Source: Azospirillum sp. TSO22-1
GTDB lineage: Bacteria > Pseudomonadota > Alphaproteobacteria > Azospirillales > Azospirillaceae
Direction of reading: 5' to 3'
NCBI RefSeq assembly: GCF_003116015.1
Contig: NZ_LGQZ01000066.1
Location: 1-34,182 of the forward strand
Length of the DNA: 34,182 nt
The position numbers and the translations under genes are program-made. Every line of letters begins with the position of its first letter. The first letter of the stretch is position 1. The notes beneath the pieces are model-generated. The model saw nothing but the letters and a program-made list of their open reading frames with translations, ran no database searches and was not told the DNA's origin. Positions 23,074 to 31,122 of this stretch are shown here, piece after piece.

Positions 23074-23107
23074 ACGCCGTCGCCGCCATGAGCGGGACGG
23101 CGTTTTC
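23074..23107 (+). terminator. Intrinsic terminator of the small gene
   Basis: Stem ACGCCGTC (23074-23081) / GACGGCGT (23096-23103), extended inside by CCGC/GCGG across one bulged G, followed by TTTTC. It lies 55 bases after the 52-residue gene's stop. On the minus strand it sits beyond the end of the 119-residue gene and could serve that too, but without a U-tract. Confidence 0.85.
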
Positions 23108-23124
23108 TGTATCCACGGGAAACG

Positions 23125-23484
23125 CTACTTCACATTGGCGATGCGGAAGGTCCGCGGCTCGCCGTCGTGCTCGGTGATGGTGACGTATTCGCCCTGCACG
23201 AAGGTGTGGCGGTCGAAGCGGAAGATCGGCTCCTCGTCCTCGTCGTCGCCCTCCTCGTAATGGAAGGCCCAGCGCTGGCCGCGGTGGATGAGCGCGCCGT
23301 GCTGGTCGTCCTCGCCGCGCCAGAAGCGGTGCACCAAGCACTTGTCGCGACTGGCGCGCCACTCGTCCACGTCGAAGTGCCCCTCGGCGTCGAGCGGCGC
23401 CACGAACTCGTAGCCGTGTTCGCTGCTGCCCTCGGGGTGCTCGCGGGTGCGGGCCAGTTCCAGACGGATCTTCTTCAGCGCCAC
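23125..23484 (-). CDS. Conserved hypothetical protein, acidic
   Basis: A 119-residue cytoplasmic protein with no signal or membrane segment. It starts MALKKIRLELARTREHPEGSSEHGYEF, has a middle with DEWRASRDKCLVHRFWRGEDD, a strongly acidic stretch (HYEEGDDEDEEP), and ends with RFDRHTFVQGEYVTITEHDG. The rich content of Arg, His, Trp, Asp and Glu and the regular strand pattern suggest a small beta-rich fold. I recall proteins of this type as uncharacterised conserved genes in alphaproteobacteria but cannot assign a family. It lies 99 bases downstream of the 94-residue gene on the same strand. Confidence 0.8.
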   Translation of the reverse strand: MALKKIRLELARTREHPEGSSEHGYEFVAPLDAEGHFDVDEWRASRDKCLVHRFWRGEDDQHGALIHRGQRWAFHYEEGDDEDEEPIFRFDRHTFVQGEYVTITEHDGEPRTFRIANVK

Positions 23485-23528
23485 GGCGGGGTCCTCGCTC
23501 AGAGGGGCTCAGGGGATCGGAGACACGG

Positions 23529-23554
23529 ACGGGAGCGCCGCGCAGCGCCCCCGT
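23529..23554. terminator. Weak hairpin between two minus-strand genes
   Basis: ACGGGAGCGC (23529-23538) and GCGCCCCCGT (23545-23554) pair with a single mismatch. It lies 29 bases beyond the stop of the 94-residue gene and has no T-run. It may attenuate or protect the transcript. Confidence 0.3.
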
Positions 23555-23583
23555 TCACCCTCCCTGAAGAGAATAATGTCCCG

Positions 23584-23868
23584 TCAGGCCCCGAGGTTCC
23601 AGGCCCCGTAAACGCCTTCGTGGTGCGCCACGAAGTCGCGCAGGACCGAGGTCAGCTCGGCGACGTGCCGGGCGTTGCCGTGGCGGCGCGCCCGGTCGAT
23701 GTCGTCGCGGATGAAGGCGGCGATGCGGCGCTGGCCATCCGCGCAGTGGACCAGACAGCAACCCAGTTCGACCGCCACCATCTCCGGCACGTGCTCGTGC
23801 TCGGCAATGGCGTCGATCTCGCGCTCGGTCAGATCGCTCAGCGCGATGCAGTCCTCGATCGTCAGCAT
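23584..23868 (-). CDS. Conserved hypothetical helical protein
   Basis: A 94-residue soluble protein, almost wholly helical: MLTIEDCIALSDLTEREIDAI, HEHVPEMVAVELGCCLVHC (residues 24-42) and RIAAFIRDDIDRARRHGNARH. It has four cysteines, with a CCxxxC cluster at about 37-42, and many histidines, so metal or redox binding is possible. Good ribosome site (AAGGAGCCGCCCC). It follows the universal stress protein gene by 89 bases on the same strand. I recall similar short proteins in alphaproteobacteria annotated only as hypothetical. Confidence 0.8.
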   Translation of the reverse strand: MLTIEDCIALSDLTEREIDAIAEHEHVPEMVAVELGCCLVHCADGQRRIAAFIRDDIDRARRHGNARHVAELTSVLRDFVAHHEGVYGAWNLGA

Positions 23869-23957
23869 GGGGCGGCTCCTTCCCTAGGGATCGTGAGCCG
23901 TACCTGGAGGGCCAAAGACCGTCCGGCGTGGAGGGCGTGTCCGTGCCGCGCGTCGGT

Positions 23958-24824
23958 TCAATGGGCCATCAGCACCGGCAGGCCGGCGTGGCCGAGTACG
24001 TACCGGGTTACACCACCCAGGATCAGCTCCCGCATGCGGCTGTGCCCGTACCCACCCATTACCAGGAGGTCGGCGCCCAGTTCGGCCGTCTTGCTGGTGA
24101 GCATATGGCCGACCGGCTCCGATCCCGGCTTGACAATGGTTAACTGACAGTTAACGTCGTGCCAAGCTAGATATTCGGCGATGCGACGACCGGTCGCAGC
24201 CTGGGTCGACGAGGTCTCGGCGGTCAGGACGTAGACGGTGTCGGCCCGGCGAAGGAAGGGCATGGCGCCGGCCACCGCACGGGCCGATTCGGCGCTGCCG
24301 TTCCAGGCCAGCGCGATGCTCTTGCCGATGCGTCCCAGACCGGCCTGCGGCGCCAGCAGCAGCGGGCGGGCCGCGCTGAGCAGCGCCGTCTCCAGCGTGG
24401 CGTAGGCCTGCGCGTCGCGGTCGATCTCGGTGTGGGCGAACACCAGCAGGTCGGCGAAGCGGCCTTCCAGCGCCACCACCTCCTCGGCACGGCCGACCAC
24501 CTCGCGCCAGCGGGCGGAGACGCCGCCGACCGCAGACGGCCCTTCGCGCAGGTCGACCTGCTCGCGGTGCAGCACCGCTTCGAAATGGCGGCGGGCGGCG
24601 GTCAGGTGGCTGTCCGACTCGTTCTCGGCGGCGCGCATGATCTCATCGACCATGGCGCCGGACATGCCCTCGCCCAGCATCGGCACCGCGTCGCGCGGGT
24701 CGAGCTTCACGAACAGGCTGTCGACGTGCGCGTCGAACAGGCGGGCGACGGCGATCGCCGCCGACAGGGCCACGGGATCGGACTCGGAGCCGGCCACCGG
24801 CACCAGAATGGACTTGATCGACAT
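23958..24824 (-). CDS. Tandem universal stress protein (UspA family)
   Basis: A 288-residue cytoplasmic protein with two Usp domains, about residues 1-145 and 160-288. The first begins MSIKSILVPVAGSESD and is degenerate in its nucleotide loop. The second ends with MGGYGHSRMRELILGGVTRYVL, close to the ATP-binding G-2x-G-9x-G-(S/T) motif except that the last position is glycine before VT. Start 24824 has GGAGGCGAAG upstream; the longer open frame adds only spurious sequence. Usp proteins of this class accumulate under starvation or low oxygen. Gap of 127 bases from the upstream kinase-fusion gene. Confidence 0.92.
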   Translation of the reverse strand: MSIKSILVPVAGSESDPVALSAAIAVARLFDAHVDSLFVKLDPRDAVPMLGEGMSGAMVDEIMRAAENESDSHLTAARRHFEAVLHREQVDLREGPSAVGGVSARWREVVGRAEEVVALEGRFADLLVFAHTEIDRDAQAYATLETALLSAARPLLLAPQAGLGRIGKSIALAWNGSAESARAVAGAMPFLRRADTVYVLTAETSSTQAATGRRIAEYLAWHDVNCQLTIVKPGSEPVGHMLTSKTAELGADLLVMGGYGHSRMRELILGGVTRYVLGHAGLPVLMAH

Positions 24825-24951
24825 CTTCGCCTCCGCGGCCGTTCCACGGCCCGTCTTCCTTCCGGAACACCCGTGGTGCACGGTGCAAGCGCGGGCGCCG
24901 GTCACCGCCCATGATACTCCAAGCCGTTGCCGCGCGCCCGTCCCGAATGCG

Positions 24952-26481
24952 TTAACCCAGCATCCCCTTCGCCGCATGCAGCACCGCGGCGGGATCGCCG
25001 TCCGTGTCGAGCCGCGCCCAGGTGATGTCTCCGGTGTCGTAGCCCTGCTGCGCCCGCACCACCGCGGCCGTGGCGTCCGACGCGTCGCCGCTGCGCGCGT
25101 CCACCCGGTCGACTCGCGCCGGCAATGCCGCCTCCAGCCACAGCCCCTGGAAGGCGGTGCCGGCCCGACGGGCCGCCGCCTCGATGGCGGCGCGCTCCTC
25201 GGGACGGGAGTAGACGGCGTCGGCCAGCACGGCGTGTCCGGCCGCCAGCGCCACGCCGGCGCGGCGCGCCAACTCGGCGTAGACGCGCTGCGTCGCCGCG
25301 GGCGTATAGGCGTCGGCCGGCAGGCGCACCGTCTCGTCCACCTGCATCAGGTGCTTGCGCAACGCGTCGCTGCGCAGGATGAGCGCGCCCGGCGCGGCCC
25401 CGAGCCCGGGGGCAAGGCCGCGCGCCAGCGTCGTCTTGCCGGTGCCCGACAGCCCGCCGACCGCCACCAGCAGCGGATGCGGCGGCTCCAGCGCGGCCAC
25501 CGCCTGCCCTAGGTAGGCGACGGCCTCCGCCTCCAGCGCCCGGGCCGTCGCCGGGTCGGGCTGCACGGCGGCGGCCGTGGCGTCGATCTTGGCGCGCACC
25601 GCCGCCCGCGTCGCCAGGAACAGCGGCAGCAGCGCCAGCCCCTCCAGGTCGCCGGTGATCTCCAGGGTGCGGTTGAACACCGCGTTGCCAAGCGGGCGCA
25701 GGCCGCGGTGGTCGAGGTCCATCAGCAGGAAGGCGAGGTCGTACAGCACGTCGATGACGGCGAAGGAGTCGTCAAACTCGATGCAGTCGAACAGCGTCGG
25801 CCTGCCGTCGTGCAGCACGATGTTGCGCAGGTGCAGGTCGCCGTGGCAGTGCCGCACCAGCCCGTCCCGCGCCCGCGCGTCCAAAAGGGCCGCATGCCGC
25901 GCCAGCGCCGCCTCCGAACCCTCGGCTAGGCGGGCGACCCGCTCCGGCGGGAAGAGATCGGGACGCTGGCGCAACTCCTTCAGGTTCCCGGACACCACGG
26001 CGCGCATGGCCGCCGCCCCGCCGCCGTCCGGGCGCCGCACCGCCTTGGCATGGAAGGCGGCCACCACCTCCGCCAGGCGGCGCATCAGGTCGGGCGTCAG
26101 CGCGCCGCGGTCGGCGAGCCGGTCGAACAGCTGGTCCGAATCGAAGCGCCGCATCACCACCACCCAGTCCAGCGCCTCCCCCGCCCCGCCGAGCGCCAGC
26201 CGCCCGTCGGCGCGGCGCACCACCGCCTCGACGCTTTCGTAAAGATCAGGCGCGGTGCGGCGGTTGAGCGCCAGCTCGGCCTCGCAGGCGGCGCGGCGCT
26301 TCTCCGCCGTCGAGAAATCCAGATAGGGAAGGCGCACCGCGCGCTTCAGCTTGTACGCCCTGGGGCCGGCCAGGAAGATCAGGGCGGCGTGGGTGTCGAT
26401 GCGCTCCACCGCCCGGCCGCCGTGGCTGCGCGGGTCGCCGAGGAAGGCGATGGTGTCGGTCTGGTCGGCGCTGGCGTCCAT
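24952..26481 (-). CDS. Aminoglycoside-phosphotransferase-like / AAA kinase fusion
   Basis: A 509-residue two-domain protein. The N-terminal part (about residues 30-335) is an APH-like kinase fold: HGDLHLRN at 213-220 as the catalytic loop and FDCIEFD at 231-237 as the metal-binding loop. The C-terminal part (from about 338) is a P-loop kinase with Walker A GGLSGTGKTT at 342-351, similar to gluconate or zeta-toxin-like small-molecule kinases. This fusion is widely conserved in proteobacteria and annotated only as a bifunctional phosphotransferase/ATP-binding protein; its substrate is unknown, and real antibiotic resistance is unlikely. The start was chosen at 26481 (MDASADQ); an ATG at 26490 is also possible. 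Confidence 0.9.
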   Translation of the reverse strand: MDASADQTDTIAFLGDPRSHGGRAVERIDTHAALIFLAGPRAYKLKRAVRLPYLDFSTAEKRRAACEAELALNRRTAPDLYESVEAVVRRADGRLALGGAGEALDWVVVMRRFDSDQLFDRLADRGALTPDLMRRLAEVVAAFHAKAVRRPDGGGAAAMRAVVSGNLKELRQRPDLFPPERVARLAEGSEAALARHAALLDARARDGLVRHCHGDLHLRNIVLHDGRPTLFDCIEFDDSFAVIDVLYDLAFLLMDLDHRGLRPLGNAVFNRTLEITGDLEGLALLPLFLATRAAVRAKIDATAAAVQPDPATARALEAEAVAYLGQAVAALEPPHPLLVAVGGLSGTGKTTLARGLAPGLGAAPGALILRSDALRKHLMQVDETVRLPADAYTPAATQRVYAELARRAGVALAAGHAVLADAVYSRPEERAAIEAAARRAGTAFQGLWLEAALPARVDRVDARSGDASDATAAVVRAQQGYDTGDITWARLDTDGDPAAVLHAAKGMLG

Positions 26482-26539
26482 CCCGAGCATCGTACCACAG
26501 CGGGCACGGCGCCGCCGCCACGACGGGGTAGCGGCTTTG

Positions 26540-26559
26540 CCCCCTTGCAATTAAGGGGG
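26540..26559. repeat. Short perfect hairpin in divergent gap
   Basis: CCCCCTT (26540-26546) / AAGGGGG (26553-26559) around GCAATT. It lies in the 193-base gap between the kinase-fusion and barrel genes, close to the kinase side. Confidence 0.4.
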
Positions 26560-26592
26560 GCGAATCCCTATTGACGATGTGGAAACATTTTT

Positions 26593-26610
26593 CGGTCATG
26601 CTGTGGTCAT
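26593..26610 (+). promoter_or_regulatory. Candidate Pho box before the barrel gene
   Basis: CGGTCAT-GCTG-TGGTCAT: two heptamers spaced by four bases, agreeing with the PhoB consensus CTGTCAT-N4-CTGTCAT at 11 of 14 positions. It lies 65 bases upstream of the barrel gene's start. The match is seen in the sequence; PhoB control is inferred, supported by the pst operon 2 kb away. Confidence 0.45.
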
Positions 26611-26652
26611 ACCGGAACCCAAATAGGGCCAGACCCCAAATAGGGTTCCGGT
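26611..26652. repeat. Nested direct and inverted repeat
   Basis: Layout: ACCGGAA, CCCAAATAGGG, CCAGAC, CCCAAATAGGG, TTCCGGT. Two exact 11-bp direct repeats (26618-26628, 26635-26645) sit inside perfect 10-bp inverted arms (26611-26620 / 26643-26652). It directly abuts the Pho-like box and ends 22 bases before the barrel gene's start, so it may be a regulator site or an RNA structure in its leader. Confidence 0.7.
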
Positions 26653-26674
26653 TCGGGATCATGGGAGGCGTGCC

Positions 26675-27232
26675 GTGGTGCGCTGCCGTTTTGCCATTGC
26701 TGTGGTCGCCCTGGGCTGCATGAGCGCCCTCGGGCCGGCGCGCGCCGAGGAGGCGCCGGCGGCCGGGGACAGCGTGCCGAACTGGCGGCTCGGGTCGCTC
26801 GCCTTCTCCAACGCCGTGCCGACCGACCGGTCGGAGCGCATCGGCGAGCTGCACACCAAGTACCGCCTGGGCGCCGCCCCGCTGCCGGGGCTGGAGCCGT
26901 ATGCGGCGCTGAAGCCCTGGGTCGCCGGCTCGACGCAGCCGGACGGCACGATGACCAGTCGCGGCGGCGTGCTGCTCGACGTGCCGGTGGGGTCCTTCAC
27001 CTTCACGCCCAGCGTCGGCGCCGGCTACGTCAGCAACTCGCCGCGCGACACCCGCACCCCGCTGGAGTTCCGCTCGCAGGTCGAGTTGAACTACCAGTTC
27101 GAGAACCGCTCGCGGGTGACGCTGGGCTACAGCCGCATCACCGGCGGCCCGGCGACCGACGGCAGGACGGACGCCAACAACGTGGTCGGCTTCACCTACC
27201 GCCTGCCGTTCGGCGCGCTGCTGGGCCGATAG
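26675..27232 (+). CDS. Outer-membrane beta-barrel protein (PagL-like)
   Basis: An exported protein of 185 residues. GTG start at 26675 (GTG again three bases later) behind GGGAGG. The signal peptide ends near ALGPARA/EE (residue 24). The mature part alternates hydrophobic and polar residues in strands ending in aromatic residues, finishing VVGFTYRLPF, typical of an eight-strand barrel. TPLEFRSQVELNYQFENRSRVTLGYSRIT recalls lipid A 3-O-deacylase (PagL) and acyloxyacyl hydrolase-like proteins, but the catalytic His-x-Ser-Asn is replaced by YSRITG. It is therefore probably not an active deacylase. Expressed alone, possibly under phosphate control. Confidence 0.65.
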   Translation: MVRCRFAIAVVALGCMSALGPARAEEAPAAGDSVPNWRLGSLAFSNAVPTDRSERIGELHTKYRLGAAPLPGLEPYAALKPWVAGSTQPDGTMTSRGGVLLDVPVGSFTFTPSVGAGYVSNSPRDTRTPLEFRSQVELNYQFENRSRVTLGYSRITGGPATDGRTDANNVVGFTYRLPFGALLGR

Positions 27233-27327
27233 GGTTTCAGGGCCGATAAGTCTGCGAACCGTCTGCAACGCGGCCATTCGGACACGGCATGCGGTTCCGG
27301 CCGCGATTGTTTGTTAGCATCCGCGGC

Positions 27328-28254
27328 ATGCCCGACCATTCCTCGGTTCCCCCCATCGTCCAGCGGGTCGATAACGCACCGCGCGGCATCCTGATGATGC
27401 TGGTCGCGGTGTTCCTGTTTTCCATCCTCAATGTGCTGGTGAAGGTGACGGCGGAGGACTATCCGCTGACCCAGGTCACCTTCTTCCGCAACGCCTTCGC
27501 GCTGCTGCCGGTGTGGGCGACGGTGATGGCGCAGGGTGGCTTCGGCAGCATCCGGACGGCCCGGCCGATGGGGCACCTCTGGCGCTCGTGCGTCGGCCTC
27601 ACGTCGATGACGCTGATGTTCTGGTCGTTCCACCTGCTGCCGCTGGCCGACGCGGTGGCGCTGAACTTCGCGGCGCCGCTGTTCCTCACCGCGCTGTCGG
27701 TGCCGCTGCTGTCCGAGCAGGTGGGCGTCCACCGCTGGAGCGCGGTGGCGGTCGGCTTCGTCGGCGTGCTGATCATCGTGCGGCCGAGCCCCGACATGCT
27801 GAACCTCGGCGCCATCGTGGCGCTGGGCGCGGCGCTGGCGCAGTCCTTCGCGATGATCGCGATCCGCCAGCTCAGCACCAGCGAGACCGCCAACTCCATC
27901 GTCTTCTACTTCACGCTGACGACGACGCTGCTGTCCGCGCTGACGCTGCCTTTCGCGTGGCGGACGCCGGACCTCTGGGGCTTCGCGCTGCTGGTGGCGA
28001 CCGGGCTGGTCGGCGGCACGGCGCAGCTGTTCATGACGCGCGCCTACACGCTGGCCCCGGCGGCGGTGATCGCGCCGTTCAACTATGCCTCCATCGTGTG
28101 GGCGGCGCTGTTCGGCTGGACGCTGTGGTACGAGGTGCCGGACCTGCACGTCGTCGCCGGTGCCGCCGTGGTGGTGGCGAGCGGCTGCTACATCCTGCAC
28201 CGCGAGACCCTCAAGCACCGCGCCGTGGTGAGCGGCGCGGCGGGCGAGGATTGA
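27328..28254 (+). CDS. DMT-family (EamA) transporter
   Basis: A 308-residue inner-membrane transporter of the drug/metabolite superfamily with ten hydrophobic segments and two EamA repeats (about residues 18-150 and 160-290). Typical sequences are QVTFFRNAFALLPV in helix 2, FHLLPLADAVALNFAAPLFLTAL in helices 3-4, and ATGLVGGTAQLFMTRAYTLAPAAVIAPFNYASIVWAALFG in the second half. The ATG at 27328 fits the family length; another at 27289 would add 13 residues, and neither has a clear ribosome site. Convergent with the next gene, with three bases between the stops. Substrate unknown. Confidence 0.9.
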   Translation: MPDHSSVPPIVQRVDNAPRGILMMLVAVFLFSILNVLVKVTAEDYPLTQVTFFRNAFALLPVWATVMAQGGFGSIRTARPMGHLWRSCVGLTSMTLMFWSFHLLPLADAVALNFAAPLFLTALSVPLLSEQVGVHRWSAVAVGFVGVLIIVRPSPDMLNLGAIVALGAALAQSFAMIAIRQLSTSETANSIVFYFTLTTTLLSALTLPFAWRTPDLWGFALLVATGLVGGTAQLFMTRAYTLAPAAVIAPFNYASIVWAALFGWTLWYEVPDLHVVAGAAVVVASGCYILHRETLKHRAVVSGAAGED

Positions 28255-28257
28255 GGC

Positions 28258-28761
28258 CTACTTCAGGCTCCGCGTCATCTCCTCGAAGGCCTGCTTGAAG
28301 CCCTTGAGCGGGAAGTCGAGGTCCTGCTGGCTGCCGTCCTTGAAGGTGTAGCGCGTCAGCACCGTCGTGCCGCCGCGGAAGCTCTCGCCCATCTTGTCGG
28401 CGGCGAAGTTCGGGAACACGCAGACGTTGATCGTCGACACCGACGATTCGATGCGCGGCTGGCGGTCGACGCGCAGCGCGCAACGCTCCACCACGCCCTT
28501 GTCGATGGTCAGGAACAGCTCGTAGTCCTTGCCGACCGGCACCACGCTGATCGCCGCGACGCGCGCGTTGCCCGACGGGTCGCCGAGCAGGCGGTAGACC
28601 AACACCCGGCAGTTGCGCGTGTCGGTCATGCGGTCGACGGTGCAGTCGGCCAGCCACTGCCCTTCCGGCCCAAGCTCCTCCACCGCCGCCGCCCCGGCGC
28701 TCCCGGACAGAAAGCCAAGGCCGGCAAGGCCGAGGCACGCGATCGTCGTCCACCGATTCAT
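28258..28761 (-). CDS. Secreted protein, unknown function
   Basis: A 167-residue exported protein. The ATG at 28761 (GGGGGAAG, 8 bases upstream) is preferred to the GTG three codons earlier, which is too close to the ribosome site. The signal peptide MNRWTTIACLGLAGLGFL is cleaved near SAGAAA (about residue 25). The mature part has four cysteines (ADCTV, RNCRV, ERCALRV, NVCVF), probably two disulfides, and a GQWLADC start. The cysteine pattern and basic/valine-rich strands resemble invasion-associated locus B-like (IalB) periplasmic proteins, a weak similarity. Function unknown. Confidence 0.75.
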   Translation of the reverse strand: MNRWTTIACLGLAGLGFLSGSAGAAAVEELGPEGQWLADCTVDRMTDTRNCRVLVYRLLGDPSGNARVAAISVVPVGKDYELFLTIDKGVVERCALRVDRQPRIESSVSTINVCVFPNFAADKMGESFRGGTTVLTRYTFKDGSQQDLDFPLKGFKQAFEEMTRSLK

Positions 28762-28879
28762 GGAAACCACTTCCCCCGAAAGCCGCCGGACCCCCGTCCG
28801 GCACCCGCGATCCTATCCCCAATTCGGCGTAGCTCAAACGGCGAGGAGACAGATCTCCCATGAGGCAGAAAGGGGGCAC

Positions 28880-28914
28880 AATTCACAAAACCGCAACACA
28901 ACTGCAACATACAG
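28880..28914 (+). promoter_or_regulatory. Degenerate Pho box upstream of pstS
   Basis: Three 7-base units phased by 11: AATTCAC (28880), CCGCAAC (28891), CTGCAAC (28902), separated by A-rich four-base spacers (AAAA, ACAA, ATAC). The phase and A-rich spacers fit PhoB boxes; the unit match to CTGTCAT is only partial. It sits 80-115 bases before the pstS start, a sensible place for phosphate control. Confidence 0.45.
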
Positions 28915-28994
28915 GACTCACAGCGCCGCTAAGGTCCGCCCCGTCCGAGCCGCCGTCCACAGACGCGCCGGACCCACACACGGGAGACGAGATC

Positions 28995-30071
28995 GTGACC
29001 ATCCTCACCAAGACGACCCTCCGCCACGCCGCGCTCGGGTTGTGCGCTGCCGTGGCGTTCAGCGGGGCCTCCGTCGCGGCTCAGGCGGCCGACATTTCCG
29101 GCGCCGGCGCGACCTTCCCCTACCCGATCTATTCGAAGTGGGCCGACGCCTACAAGAAGCAGACCGACGTCGGACTGAACTACCAGTCCATCGGCTCGGG
29201 CGGCGGCATCAAGCAGATCAAGGCGAAGACGGTCACCTTCGGCGCCTCCGACATGCCGCTCAAGCCGCAGGAACTGGACGAGGCCGGCCTGGTGCAGTGG
29301 CCGCAGATCATGGGCGGCGTGGTGCCGGTCATCAACCTCAAGGGCCTCAAGTCGGGCGAGATCAAGCTGAGCGGCACCGTGCTCGGCAACATCTACCTCG
29401 GCGAGGTCAAGAAGTGGAACGATGACCAGATCAAGGCGCTGAACCCCGGCGTCAACCTGCCGAACACCGCCATCGCGCCGGTGTACCGTTCCGACGGGTC
29501 GGGCACCAACTTCCTGTTCACCGACTACCTGTCGAAGGCCAGCCCGAAGTTCGGCACGCAGATCGGCGCCAACACCTCGGTCCAGTGGCCGGCCGGCATC
29601 GGCGCCAAGGGCAACGAGGGCGTCGCCAACATGGTCAAGCAGACCGAAGGCGCCATCGGCTACGTCGAGTACGCCTACGCCAAGCAGAACAACATCCCGT
29701 ACGCCGCCCTGAAGAACAAGGACGGCAACGTGGTGATGCCGACCATCCAGGCCTTCCAGGCCGCCGCGGCGAACGCCGACTGGGCCAATGCCAAGGGCTA
29801 CTACGTCATCCTGACCGACGAGCCGGGTGCGGAGAGCTGGCCGATCACCGGCGCCAGCTTCATCCTGATGCACAAGGCGCCGCAGGATCCGGCCACCGCC
29901 ACCGAGGCTCTGAAGTTCTTCGACTGGGCCTTCAAGGACGGCGGCAAGCTGGCCTCCGACCTGGACTACGTCCCGATGCCGGACAATGTGGTGCAGATGA
30001 TCCGCAAGACCTGGGCGGATCAGATCAAGGCCGGCGACAAGCCGGTCTGGACGGCCGCCGCCACCAAGTGA
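28995..30071 (+). CDS. pstS: Phosphate ABC transporter substrate-binding protein PstS
   Basis: Periplasmic phosphate-binding protein, 358 residues. GTG start at 28995 behind GGGAGACGAGATC; the open frame upstream is not signal-like. The signal peptide (MTILTKTTLRHAALGLCAAV) ends at AQA/AD near residue 31. Phosphate-contacting motifs are present: ISGAGATFPYP at the mature N-terminus, SIGSGGGIKQI, FGASDMPL, and RSDGSGTNFLFTDYL. First gene of pstSCAB. A hairpin lies in the 65-base gap to pstC, which would favour higher yield of PstS than of the membrane parts. Confidence 0.97.
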   Translation: MTILTKTTLRHAALGLCAAVAFSGASVAAQAADISGAGATFPYPIYSKWADAYKKQTDVGLNYQSIGSGGGIKQIKAKTVTFGASDMPLKPQELDEAGLVQWPQIMGGVVPVINLKGLKSGEIKLSGTVLGNIYLGEVKKWNDDQIKALNPGVNLPNTAIAPVYRSDGSGTNFLFTDYLSKASPKFGTQIGANTSVQWPAGIGAKGNEGVANMVKQTEGAIGYVEYAYAKQNNIPYAALKNKDGNVVMPTIQAFQAAAANADWANAKGYYVILTDEPGAESWPITGASFILMHKAPQDPATATEALKFFDWAFKDGGKLASDLDYVPMPDNVVQMIRKTWADQIKAGDKPVWTAAATK

Positions 30072-30088
30072 TACGTCCAGCCTGAGCA

Positions 30089-30120
30089 GTGGGGAGGTTC
30101 GGTCCGCCGGTCCTCCCCAC
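30089..30120 (+). terminator. Hairpin between pstS and pstC
   Basis: Perfect 9-bp stem GTGGGGAGG (30089-30097) / CCTCCCCAC (30112-30120) with a 14-nt loop, starting 17 bases after the pstS stop. No T-run. Such structures after a binding-protein gene commonly protect the upstream mRNA or cause partial termination. Confidence 0.5.
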
Positions 30121-30136
30121 GGCCGTTGGAGCCACC

Positions 30137-31117
30137 ATGACTGAAATCGCCGTCGTGTCCGACCGGACTTCCCTCGCCACCAGCCACGGCCAGCGCCAGC
30201 GTCTGCAGGACGCCGCGTTCCGCCTCTCCACCCTGTTCTTCGCCCTGGTCGTGCTGACGCTGCTGGGCGGCGTCATCATCGCGCTGGTGGAGGGCTCCAT
30301 CCCCGCGCTCAAGGCGTTCGGGCTGGGCTTCGTCGCCACCGAGGTGTGGAACCCCGTCACCGAGAAGTTCGGCGCGCTGGCGCCGATCTACGGCACGCTG
30401 ATCACCTCGCTGATCGCCATGGCCGTCGGCGTCCCGGTCAGCTTCGGCATCGCCATCTTCCTCACCGAGGTCTGCCCGGTGTGGCTGAAGCGTCCGCTGG
30501 GCGTCGCCATCGAGCTGCTCGCCGGCATCCCGTCGATCATCTACGGCATCTGGGGCCTGTTCGTCTTCGCGCCGTTCATGCAGAGCACGGTGCAGCCGTT
30601 CCTAATCGGCACGCTGGGCCAGCTGCCGTTCCTGGAAGACATCTTCATGGGCCCGCCCTACGGCATCGGCATCCTGACCGCCGGCATCATCCTGGGCATC
30701 ATGGTGCTGCCGTTCATCACCTCGATCACCCGCGACGTGTTCGAGACGGTGCCGCCGATGCTGAAGGAATCCGCCTACGGCCTGGGCGCCACCACCTGGG
30801 AGGTGGTCTGGCGCGTCGTGCTGCCCTACACCCGCGTCGGCGTGGTGGGCGGCCTGATGCTGGGCCTGGGCCGGGCGCTGGGCGAGACCATGGCGGTCAC
30901 CTTCGTGATCGGCAACTCGCACCGCATCGCCTCCTCGATCCTCGCCCCGGGCACCACCATCTCCGCCGCCATCGCCAACGAGTTCACCGAGGCGGTGGGC
31001 GACGTCTACACCTCGTCGCTGGTGGCGCTGGGCCTGATCCTGTTCGTCATCACCTTCATCGTGCTGACGCTGGCCAAACTGATGCTGCTGCGCCTGCAGC
31101 GCAACGCCGGGACCTGA
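30137..31117 (+). CDS. pstC: Phosphate ABC transporter permease PstC
   Basis: Inner-membrane permease, 326 residues. ATG at 30137 behind TTGGAG. About six hydrophobic segments; the first follows a polar N-terminal stretch of roughly 30 residues. Hallmarks: [36 protein letters not shown], and the cytoplasmic EAA loop EVWNP...[23 protein letters not shown], which couples to PstB, ending with [12 protein letters not shown]. pstA starts five bases downstream. Confidence 0.97.
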   Translation: MTEIAVVSDRTSLATSHGQRQRLQDAAFRLSTLFFALVVLTLLGGVIIALVEGSIPALKAFGLGFVATEVWNPVTEKFGALAPIYGTLITSLIAMAVGVPVSFGIAIFLTEVCPVWLKRPLGVAIELLAGIPSIIYGIWGLFVFAPFMQSTVQPFLIGTLGQLPFLEDIFMGPPYGIGILTAGIILGIMVLPFITSITRDVFETVPPMLKESAYGLGATTWEVVWRVVLPYTRVGVVGGLMLGLGRALGETMAVTFVIGNSHRIASSILAPGTTISAAIANEFTEAVGDVYTSSLVALGLILFVITFIVLTLAKLMLLRLQRNAGT

Positions 31118-31122
31118 CCGCC

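Noticed and set aside
24952..26481. Aminoglycoside resistance gene
   Set aside because: APH-like fold only. The fusion with a P-loop kinase marks a widespread housekeeping-type family of unknown substrate.
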